A stretch of 5,083 nucleotides of DNA from an uncultured Bacilli bacterium. Lineage in GTDB: Bacteria; Bacillota_I; Bacilli_A; RF39; UBA660. This document shows, piece by piece, positions 1 through 4,464 of the stretch (its first letter is position 1; each line of letters begins with the position of its first letter). The stretch is from positions 1 to 5,083 of the forward strand of contig CANROL010000090.1 in assembly GCA_947632255.1 (NCBI GenBank), given 5' to 3'. Made by a program: the position numbers and the translations under genes. The notes beneath the pieces are model-generated. The model did not search any database. It saw nothing but the letters and a program-made list of their open reading frames with translations, and was not told the DNA's origin.

Positions 1-402
1 TTAAAGGTATGATAGATGATTTTGAATTTAAAAAAAGAAATGATAAGTTTAATGTTGAGTTGTTTAATTATCAAAAGCAACTTGATAATAATTTACAAAG
101 TGATTTAGAAGAAGAAAAATTAAAGAAGAAATTACAAAACATTGAAAATTGTTTAAATACCAAATTAGACATTAAAGAAAATTTACCATATTTAATTAAT
201 TTATTAGTTGAAAAAGTTGAAGTAGAAAAAGTAAATGGTGATAGAAAACACATAAAACTAAAAATACTTTATGATTTTAATGCCCCAGATATTGATATAG
301 ATTTAGATATGAACGAAGATAACTCATTAAAAGGTTTGAGTTCTAAAAATCTTGCTTGTGCAAGACATTCTTCTGTCTTAAAGTGTTCCTGTATAGATAC
401 AA
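1..402 (+). mobile_element. Right end of a first integrated element (element 1), partial
   Basis: This stretch carries the C-terminal end of a large serine recombinase gene and then passes abruptly into coding sequence of a penicillin-binding protein. In the PBP frame there are stops at 379-381 and 394-396, and PBP similarity begins only at the SNPGF codons (403 onward). The Ser codon expected at 400-402 for the SxN motif reads CAA (Gln). The host sequence therefore most likely starts at about 402-403 and the element lies to the left. The exact crossover cannot be set because the other end is outside the window. The layout (recombinase at the right end, same orientation as the host gene) matches element 2. 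Confidence 0.75.
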
Positions 403-422
403 AGCAATCCTGGTTTCGTTAG
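3..422 (+). CDS. Large serine recombinase of element 1, C-terminal part (5' end outside window)
   Basis: The frame is open from the first bases of the window (KG before the first Met codon at 9), so this is the end of a longer gene and not a protein starting there. What is visible is a charged, Lys/Glu/Asn-rich helical stretch (a likely coiled coil, about codons 3-55), then a short beta-rich tail with LVEKVEVEKV and IKLKILYDF. Both parts align by eye with the C-terminus of the complete recombinase at 2827-4407 (IEKIIVYK, IKLDIFI), which supports assignment to the large serine recombinase family. The catalytic domain is not in the window. The frame does not stop within the element: it runs through the inferred right junction near 402 and ends at a TAG (420-422) provided by host DNA, out of frame with the PBP. 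The last six or so residues (about KQSWFR) are thus host-derived, and the C-terminus would differ in the excised circle. A degraded end is the alternative explanation. Confidence 0.72.
   Translation, partial: KGMIDDFEFKKRNDKFNVELFNYQKQLDNNLQSDLEEEKLKKKLQNIENCLNTKLDIKENLPYLINLLVEKVEVEKVNGDRKHIKLKILYDFNAPDIDIDLDMNEDNSLKGLSSKNLACARHSSVLKCSCIDTKQSWFR
362..379. repeat. Short inverted repeat near right end of element 1
   Basis: AAGACA (362-367) and TGTCTT (374-379) are perfect 6-bp inverted copies around a 6-base loop. They lie about 25-40 bp from the inferred right junction of element 1, where recombinase-binding arms of an attachment site would be expected. No T-run follows, so it is not a terminator. 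A chance origin is possible in such AT-rich DNA. Confidence 0.3.
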
Positions 423-425
423 TAT
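382..425. other. Probable right attachment junction (attR) of element 1 in the PBP gene
   Basis: The change from element to host sequence falls at about 402-403, inside the codons for the PBP SxN catalytic motif. To the right, AGC AAT CCT GGT TTC GTT gives SNPGFV, the conserved sequence at that motif. To the left, the same frame is closed (TAG at 394-396) and the first Ser of the motif is missing. The core dinucleotide is not resolvable without the left end. The element-side arm is expected within about 380-396. Confidence 0.55.
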
Positions 426-618
426 TGGCCAAACCCTAGGTGCTGAAACACTCATGAGTTATATTGATAAGTATGGTTTTGGGGATAAAACAGGCGTTGA
501 TTTAAATGGGGAATCATCAGGAATTTTATTTGATGTTAATAAAATGGGACCAGTGGAACTAGCCACGACTAGTTTTGGCCAAGGAATAAGTGTTACGCCT
601 CTTCACCTTACTGTCTAA
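402..618 (+). pseudogene. spoVD: Middle fragment of SpoVD/FtsI-type penicillin-binding protein, split by two elements
   Basis: This ~200-bp island of host coding sequence lies between two elements. It reads SNPGFVSIGQTLG, then YIDKYGFGDKTGVDL, then TSFGQGISVTPL. These are conserved blocks of the transpeptidase domain of class B penicillin-binding proteins, which cross-link peptidoglycan outside the membrane. It begins at the SxN active-site motif (Asn codon 406-408), whose first Ser codon is lost at the element 1 junction. Host sequence ends at the CA at 604-605. The frame then enters element 2 and stops at 616-618 after a chimeric tail (HLTV). It is richer in G and C than the elements. The N-terminal half with the catalytic SxxK should lie to the left of element 1, outside the window. 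The piece is the middle of a gene continuing at 4443 and has no start of its own. SpoVD versus FtsI/PBP2x cannot be separated with certainty. Confidence 0.85.
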
Positions 619-625
619 TAAATGA
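584..625. other. attL of element 2
   Basis: This is the left host/element junction. Host coding sequence (ISVTPL) runs to the CA at 604-605. After that come 7 bp (606-612) and the 13-bp arm GTCTAATAAATGA (613-625), an exact inverted copy of the arm at 4423-4435. The CA dinucleotide is the only sequence shared at the crossover by both ends. This is typical of serine integrases, which exchange strands over a 2-bp central overlap. Confidence 0.85.
613..625 (+). repeat. Left 13-bp attachment arm, inverted partner of 4423-4435
   Basis: GTCTAATAAATGA here is the exact reverse complement of TCATTTATTAGAC at 4423-4435. Both copies lie 7 bp inside the CA core, so in the excised circle they would flank CA symmetrically (13+7+2+7+13 = 42 bp). 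That is the expected shape of an attP for a large serine integrase, with each arm bound by one recombinase subunit. Confidence 0.85.
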
Positions 626-635
626 TACCATTAAT

Positions 636-663
636 ATTACTAGGCAAAAAGCTAGTAATTTTT
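636..663 (+). terminator. Rho-independent terminator just inside the left end of element 2
   Basis: An 8-bp perfect stem ATTACTAG (636-643) / CTAGTAAT (652-659) has an 8-base loop (GCAAAAAG), and T659-T663 form a short T-run. It points along the + strand, so it would stop transcripts entering from the interrupted PBP gene before they reach the element's own promoter. The stem is AT-rich, so strength is uncertain. Confidence 0.6.
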
Positions 664-687
664 AAATATATTTAAAATTATAAATAA

Positions 688-717
688 TTAACTTATATGC
701 CTTTTTTATGATATAAT
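688..717 (+). promoter_or_regulatory. Sigma-A-type extended -10 promoter for the NUDIX-HAD operon
   Basis: The -10 box TATAAT (712-717) is a perfect match and is preceded by TG at 709-710, an extended -10. A weaker -35 box, TTAACT (688-693), lies 18 bp upstream. The promoter sits between the left terminator and the NUDIX start at 765, and transcription should begin around 723-726. Confidence 0.75.
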
Positions 718-753
718 GAGGAAGGTTACAAGAATGCATTATGTCAAAAAATA

Positions 754-760
754 AGAGGTG
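754..760 (+). promoter_or_regulatory. Ribosome binding site that decides the NUDIX start
   Basis: AGAGGTG lies four bases before the ATG at 765, the classic position for this anti-16S sequence. The earlier in-frame ATG at 741 has only GAGGAAGG (718-725), 15 bases away, so the start at 765 is preferred. Confidence 0.7.
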
Positions 761-764
761 TAAA

Positions 765-1295
765 ATGAAAACTATTGAAAAAATTTATAATTATGATAAT
801 ATTTCTCAAGAAGAAATTGATGAAAAAACAACTCGAGCCCGTGCAATCCTTATTAATTCAAAAAATGAGGTATTAATGTGTTATTCTAATGGCTTGCAAC
901 ATTATGAATTTCCTGGGGGACATTTAGAAGATGGTGAAACACTAGAAGAAGGCTTAAAAAGAGAAATATTAGAAGAAACCGGAATATCTCTTGATAATGA
1001 AAATATTAACTTATTTTATGCTATAAAGTACTATTGTAAAAATTATCATGAAAGCGGAAAAAATAGGTTAGTTGAAATATATTATTATGTTGTTTACTGT
1101 GACAATATTTGTGATGATTCTAAAAAAAATCTAGATTCTAATGAATTAATGCAAAATTATGAGTGTCGATATATAAATATAAATGATTTAAGAAATACTT
1201 TAATTGAAAATAAAAAAACAACTAAAGAAAATAATTCTGCGCTTGATGATATGATTTTAATATGGGATGAGTTCTTAAAAGTTAATGCAGGTTAA
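765..1295 (+). CDS. NUDIX hydrolase
   Basis: A 176-residue cytoplasmic protein. NUDIX enzymes hydrolyse a nucleoside diphosphate linked to another group, using divalent metal ions. The full Nudix box is present at residues 52-74 (Gly52, Glu58, Arg66-Glu67, Glu70-Glu71, Gly73; GGHLEDGETLEEG followed by REILEETGI), preceded by the usual EFPGG. All metal-binding residues are intact, so it should be active. The substrate (ADP-ribose, NAD-derived, sugar nucleotide or damaged nucleotide) cannot be read from the sequence. No second domain is visible, and the length is normal for a single-domain NUDIX protein with short N- and C-terminal extensions. The start at 765 is chosen for its ribosome binding site; an in-frame ATG at 741 would add eight residues. 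It is the first gene behind the promoter at 688-717, and its stop is three bases before the HAD gene, so the two are co-transcribed and probably act in the same process. Confidence 0.92.
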   Translation: MKTIEKIYNYDNISQEEIDEKTTRARAILINSKNEVLMCYSNGLQHYEFPGGHLEDGETLEEGLKREILEETGISLDNENINLFYAIKYYCKNYHESGKNRLVEIYYYVVYCDNICDDSKKNLDSNELMQNYECRYININDLRNTLIENKKTTKENNSALDDMILIWDEFLKVNAG

Positions 1296-1298
1296 ATC

Positions 1299-2477
1299 AT
1301 GGAAGATTATGATGTTTTTAATGAAATGCAAAACTTATATGATAGAGAGATAATCGCTGTTATAGAAGATGATGAAGAATTTATTATTCAAAAATTATTT
1401 AATTTAAATAGTGCTGAATTAATGCCTATTCGTTTTAATTATGATTTGTCTAATTTTTCTAAAGATTATATTGAAAAGACAAAAACATTATTTACATATT
1501 ATTATGATGAAAATAATGGCTATCAAAATGAGATGTTAAAATTAAAAAAACATTTTATTCATTATCAAAGAAAGCCAAAATATGCATATATACCTAATGC
1601 TAATAAATATACAAATTTAAAGAAGATGTTAACTGATTTAGGTGTAAAATGCATTTCTAATAAGAAACAATTACTTTTTGAAATAAATAAAAAATTAATT
1701 TTAATTGACAGCGATGATACTTTAAAAAAGTCAGATGGGACAATTTCAAACAGAGTAAAAAAAGCAATTTGTGATAATAAAAAAGTTGGGAATATTATTA
1801 TTATTTGTACCGCCCGTCCCCGCTATCAAACTTTAGAAGTAATGAAAGAAACTGATGCAAATAGTATAGTTGTTTCTTCAAATGGGGCAGAAATATATGA
1901 CAGTTATAAACAAAAAGTTTTGTTCAGTTCATATATTGATAAAGATTTGGTACTTAAATTAGTTGAAGATGCATTTATTAATGATATTAGACTAATTTTA
2001 ACAACAGAAAATATAGAATATGTTACCAAAGAAGTACGCAATCCTAAACAGGTACTATTGGATAATACCAATTATGTTAATGAATTATCTAAATGTGATA
2101 TTAAACAATGCATGTTTATTGATACCCAAAAAGATAAAATTTATATGGAAAAAGAAACAATTTCTCATATTAGTAAATTAAATATTGTTAATGAAATTAA
2201 TGAAAATAGCACATATGAAGAAAAATGGTTTAGTGTTACTAATTCTAATTGTTCTAAGGGAAATGCATTAATGATTATATCCCAATATTTAAATATTCCT
2301 CTTAAAAATACAATTGCAATTGGCAATGATAAAAATGATATCTCGATGTTTGATGTAGCTGGATTAAGTGTTGCCGTTGCCAATGCTTCGGATGATATAA
2401 AAAGTAAAGTTGATTATGTTACTTTATCAAATGATGAAGATGGTGTTGCAATTTTTCTTGAAACTTTAATAAAATAG
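1299..2477 (+). CDS. HAD-superfamily (Cof/IIB-type) phosphatase with an unrecognised N-terminal domain
   Basis: A 392-residue protein. Residues about 132-392 form a complete Cof-type HAD hydrolase, a cytoplasmic phosphatase of small phosphorylated metabolites. Motif I is LIDSDDTL (nucleophile Asp137, acid/base Asp139), motif II is Thr171 in IICTARPR, motif III is Lys320 in SKGNAL, and motif IV is IGNDKNDISMF (Asp344, Asp347). All catalytic residues are present. The large insert between motifs II and III is the usual type IIB cap. Residues 1 to about 130 precede the HAD core and are unusual, since Cof-type proteins normally begin at motif I. This part is acidic at the start (VIEDDEEF), Tyr/Lys/Asn-rich, with no membrane segment or motif I recognise. 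The gene starts three bases after the NUDIX stop with a modest AGGT ribosome site (1289-1292), so the two are translationally close. NUDIX and HAD in series could hydrolyse a nucleotide-linked compound and then dephosphorylate the product; that is inference. Confidence 0.88.
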   Translation: MEDYDVFNEMQNLYDREIIAVIEDDEEFIIQKLFNLNSAELMPIRFNYDLSNFSKDYIEKTKTLFTYYYDENNGYQNEMLKLKKHFIHYQRKPKYAYIPNANKYTNLKKMLTDLGVKCISNKKQLLFEINKKLILIDSDDTLKKSDGTISNRVKKAICDNKKVGNIIIICTARPRYQTLEVMKETDANSIVVSSNGAEIYDSYKQKVLFSSYIDKDLVLKLVEDAFINDIRLILTTENIEYVTKEVRNPKQVLLDNTNYVNELSKCDIKQCMFIDTQKDKIYMEKETISHISKLNIVNEINENSTYEEKWFSVTNSNCSKGNALMIISQYLNIPLKNTIAIGNDKNDISMFDVAGLSVAVANASDDIKSKVDYVTLSNDEDGVAIFLETLIK

Positions 2478-2521
2478 TAAAATTTCATTATAAAAAACAA
2501 AAATTACTAAAATAATAATTT

Positions 2522-2542
2522 AGTCTAATTTAGGCTTTTTTT
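2522..2542 (+). terminator. First of two tandem terminators after the HAD gene
   Basis: AGTCTA (2522-2527) can pair with TAGGCT (2531-2536), allowing one G-U pair, with a 3-base loop (ATT, 2528-2530). A T-run to 2542 follows. The stem is short, so alone it would be weak. Confidence 0.45.
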
Positions 2543-2544
2543 GT

Positions 2545-2572
2545 AGAACTTAATACCTTAAGTTCTTTTTTT
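2545..2572 (+). terminator. Strong rho-independent terminator between cargo operon and recombinase module
   Basis: A 9-bp perfect stem AGAACTTAA (2545-2553) / TTAAGTTCT (2558-2566) has a 4-base loop (TACC), and T2567-T2572 follow directly. It ends the NUDIX-HAD transcript and separates it from the SHOCT-like and recombinase genes. No A-run suited to the opposite direction precedes it, so it acts on the + strand. Confidence 0.8.
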
Positions 2573-2611
2573 ATTTTTATGAAAATAAACTTAAAAGAAA
2601 GGACAAAGTAT

Positions 2612-2818
2612 ATGAAAAATATAAATAGAATTCCTTCTAGTATTATTGAAATTGAAATAAGTATTAAATTATTGGAATATTTAAAAAGAGAAAGGACTAT
2701 AGATGCTAAAATGTATGATTTTTGCATTAATAAATTAATGAATAAAATAGAATTAGAAAAAAATAAAATTAATGATGATTATATAAATAATATAAATAAT
2801 TATAAAATATTAATTTAG
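2612..2818 (+). CDS. Small SHOCT-like protein encoded directly before the recombinase
   Basis: A 68-residue protein. The segment at about residues 12-44 (IEISIKLLEYLKRERTID followed by AKMYDFCINKLMNKI) has the pattern of a SHOCT or short helix-turn-helix-like motif: leucine-rich helix, a turn, then 'xxxYxxxxxKLxxxI'. The remainder is a polar Lys/Asn-rich tail with no membrane segment. The start at 2612 is chosen because AAAGGA (2598-2603) lies eight bases upstream. The in-frame ATG at 2579 overlaps the end of the terminator T-tract and has no ribosome site. The stop codon overlaps the AGGAGG of the recombinase gene, so the two are translated together. In Bacillota mobile elements, small proteins of this kind often precede a serine recombinase. 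A role as recombinase partner or recombination directionality factor is inference from position only. Confidence 0.75.
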   Translation: MKNINRIPSSIIEIEISIKLLEYLKRERTIDAKMYDFCINKLMNKIELEKNKINDDYINNINNYKILI

Positions 2819-2822
2819 GAGG
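2817..2822 (+). promoter_or_regulatory. Ribosome binding site of the recombinase, overlapping the upstream stop
   Basis: A perfect AGGAGG lies four bases before the ATG at 2827 and shares its first two bases with the TAG stop of the SHOCT-like gene (2816-2818). This is the strongest ribosome site in the window and supports the start at 2827 and coupled translation. Confidence 0.8.
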
Positions 2823-2826
2823 ATTT

Positions 2827-4407
2827 ATGGACTTATACACAGTTAGAAATAATATTATGAAGGGTGTTCCCTTACAAGAATTAAATTTAAGAGTATGTTT
2901 TTACGCAAGAGTATCAACCGATAAAGATGAACAATTGCATTCTTTATCTAACCAAATATCTTTTTTTAATGATTATATTAGTAAAGTTCCTAACTGGGAA
3001 TTTATAGGTTCATATATTGACGAAGGTATATCAGGCACCCAAGTAAAAAAACGGGAAGAATTTTTAAGAATGATAGAAGATGCCAAAAAACATAAATTTG
3101 ATTTAATATTAACAAAAGAAATATCAAGATTTTCCAGAAGTACATTAGATAGTATAATGTATACACAAGAACTTTTAGCTAATGGTGTTGGTGTATATTT
3201 TTTAAATGATAATATAAATACCATACTTCCTGACTCTGAACTTAGACTGACCATGATGTCTTCAATTGCTCAAGATGAAGTTAGAAGATTATCTGAAAGA
3301 GTTTCATTTGGTATGAAAAGAAGTATTGATAATGGTGTTGTATTAGGATGTTCTAATATTTATGGATATGTAAAAGATAAAGGCAAGCTCGTAATAGATG
3401 AAGCTCAAGCAAAAATGATTAAAATAATCTTTGATCACTATGCTAATACTAATGATGGTTTATCTAAAGTATCAAGATATTTATATACTTTAGGATATAA
3501 AAGTAAAACTGGAAAAAGAATAGATACAACAATTCTTACAAGAATTATAGAAAACCCTAAATACAAAGGTTATTATTGTGGTCACAAATCAAAAGTATTA
3601 GATTATCGAACAAAACAAAAGAAAAGGTTAAATGAATCTGATTGGATTATTTATAAGGATTTTAATAATGTTCCCCCAATAATATCTGAAGAATTATGGG
3701 AACGTGCCAATAATAAGCTTAAGCAAAGACAAGATAGTTTTACCAATCGTGCAGTTAATAAAACTGTATTTCAAAATAGATATACTTATTCAGGCAAAAT
3801 CTATTGTGGATGTCATAATTTAACTTATCATAGATCAAGCTCTGGTAAAAGAAAAAATAATCCGGTATGGGAATGCCAGGTTTATCGCCAAGAAAGTTTA
3901 AAAGGTTGTTCTAATCCAAGAGTATTTGAATTTAAATTAGATGAAATATTTAAAAATATGTTTAATAAGCTATTAAAAAATAGAAATAATATTTTTAATA
4001 TGGTAATAAATGAGTGTAAAAATTACTTAGAAACAAATAATAGGGAAGCTGATATTAAAAGTTTAGAATCAAAAATATTAATTTTAAATAGTAAAAAAGA
4101 TAAATTATTGGAATTAGTAATAGAAGAATATTTATCCAAAAATGATTATAAAAAACAAATAGATTTAATAAATGAAGATTTAAACATTTATCAAAATAAA
4201 ATGGATGAGCTAAAGAGCAATAAGAAAGATAAAAATTATATAGAAAATAAAACTAAGGAAATAAAAAATGTTTTAGAAAAATGTTTAGATGATAATGAAT
4301 GTTATAAGGATGTATTTAATGAATTAATAGAAAAAATAATAGTTTATAAACAAGATGATAAAAAAATTAAATTAGATATTTTTATTAAGACAGGGGAAAG
4401 ATGTTAA
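2827..4407 (+). CDS. Large serine recombinase (integrase/excisionase of element 2)
   Basis: A 526-residue recombinase expected to catalyse integration and excision of element 2 through a 5'-phosphoserine intermediate. The N-terminal resolvase domain spans about residues 21-160, with FYARVSTD (nucleophile Ser30, Arg28) and ISRFSRS (Arg101, Arg104) carrying the catalytic residues. A recombinase DNA-binding domain follows (about 170-300), including NPKYKGYYCGHKSKVLDYRT (243-262). Next is a zinc ribbon with Cys327, Cys329, Cys350 and Cys361. A long charged coiled coil (about 400-490) comes next, the segment that in large serine integrases controls synapsis and directionality, and then a short beta-rich tail. 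Length and domain order are complete, with no frameshift. The first zinc pair is spaced C-x-C where C-x-x-C is usual. The gene overlaps its ribosome site with the preceding SHOCT-like gene and ends 35 bp before the attR core. No terminator follows. Its predicted sites are the arms at 613-625 and 4423-4435. Confidence 0.95.
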   Translation: MDLYTVRNNIMKGVPLQELNLRVCFYARVSTDKDEQLHSLSNQISFFNDYISKVPNWEFIGSYIDEGISGTQVKKREEFLRMIEDAKKHKFDLILTKEISRFSRSTLDSIMYTQELLANGVGVYFLNDNINTILPDSELRLTMMSSIAQDEVRRLSERVSFGMKRSIDNGVVLGCSNIYGYVKDKGKLVIDEAQAKMIKIIFDHYANTNDGLSKVSRYLYTLGYKSKTGKRIDTTILTRIIENPKYKGYYCGHKSKVLDYRTKQKKRLNESDWIIYKDFNNVPPIISEELWERANNKLKQRQDSFTNRAVNKTVFQNRYTYSGKIYCGCHNLTYHRSSSGKRKNNPVWECQVYRQESLKGCSNPRVFEFKLDEIFKNMFNKLLKNRNNIFNMVINECKNYLETNNREADIKSLESKILILNSKKDKLLELVIEEYLSKNDYKKQIDLINEDLNIYQNKMDELKSNKKDKNYIENKTKEIKNVLEKCLDDNECYKDVFNELIEKIIVYKQDDKKIKLDIFIKTGERC

Positions 4408-4422
4408 TTTAGATAAAAAGTT

Positions 4423-4435
4423 TCATTTATTAGAC
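4423..4435 (-). repeat. Right 13-bp attachment arm, inverted partner of 613-625
   Basis: TCATTTATTAGAC on the + strand is the exact reverse complement of 613-625. It sits 7 bp to the left of the CA at 4443-4444, mirroring the 7-bp gap at the left end. It lies between the recombinase stop and the host gene. Confidence 0.85.
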
Positions 4436-4464
4436 TCCGTTACAACAAATAAGAGCGGTATCCG
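4423..4464. other. attR of element 2
   Basis: This is the right element/host junction: arm 4423-4435, 7-bp spacer 4436-4442, core CA 4443-4444, then PBP coding sequence. The host codon CAA (Gln) is cut so that its first two bases are the core and its third base is A4445. Comparing 596-611 with 4437-4450, only CA is shared at the exchange point, so there is no long target duplication. Confidence 0.85.

Larger units (their letters stand above)
604..4442 (+). mobile_element. Complete 3839-bp serine-recombinase element (element 2) inserted in the PBP gene
   Basis: The element is bounded by the CA core at 604-605 and the second CA at 4443-4444. It holds a terminator and promoter at the left, NUDIX and HAD cargo genes, tandem terminators, and a SHOCT-like gene plus large serine recombinase at the right. 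All genes point the same way as the host gene. Joining base 603 to base 4443 gives CTT CAA CAA ATA in the PBP frame (LQQI), so precise removal restores an intact reading frame. There are no conjugation, replication or transposase genes. It is visibly more AT-rich than the PBP fragments. It is best described as a small integrative element, or DNA intervening sequence, that depends on its own recombinase for excision. Confidence 0.9.

Noticed and set aside
71..253. Reverse-strand open frame (similar ones at 2165-2383, 2530-2727 and 2973-3254)
   Set aside because: These run antisense to well-supported genes (or, at 2530-2727, to the terminators and small gene), have composition typical of AT-rich complements (Phe/Ser/Leu/Ile-rich), and lack recognisable domains or ribosome sites.
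598..599. CC (598-599 and 4437-4438) as the crossover dinucleotide
   Set aside because: It also restores a frame (VTPLQQ), but it lies off-centre between the 13-bp arms (1 bp versus 13 bp). The CA at 604-605/4443-4444 is exactly centred at 7 bp each side and gives the same protein.
402..605. Assembly chimera as the explanation for the PBP fragments
   Set aside because: The two flanks of element 2 join in frame to the base at a site with symmetric attachment arms next to a recombinase gene, which an assembly error would not produce. A mixed population of integrated and excised alleles remains possible.
741..764. Earlier NUDIX start at 741
   Set aside because: Its only upstream purine run (718-725) is 15 bases away, whereas 765 has AGAGGTG at the proper distance and lies just before the conserved part of the protein.
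2579..2611. Earlier start of the small SHOCT-like gene at 2579
   Set aside because: It begins within the T-tract region following the terminator and has no ribosome binding site; 2612 has AAAGGA eight bases upstream.
613..4435. 13-bp inverted repeats as terminal repeats of a DDE transposon
   Set aside because: The repeats lie inside the junctions and not at the ends, there is no target-site duplication beyond 2 bp, and the only recombination enzyme is a serine recombinase.
604..4442. Group II intron or intein as the interruption
   Set aside because: There is no reverse transcriptase/maturase, no intron RNA domain V-like end and no splicing protein domain. The internal genes have their own promoter, terminators and stops.
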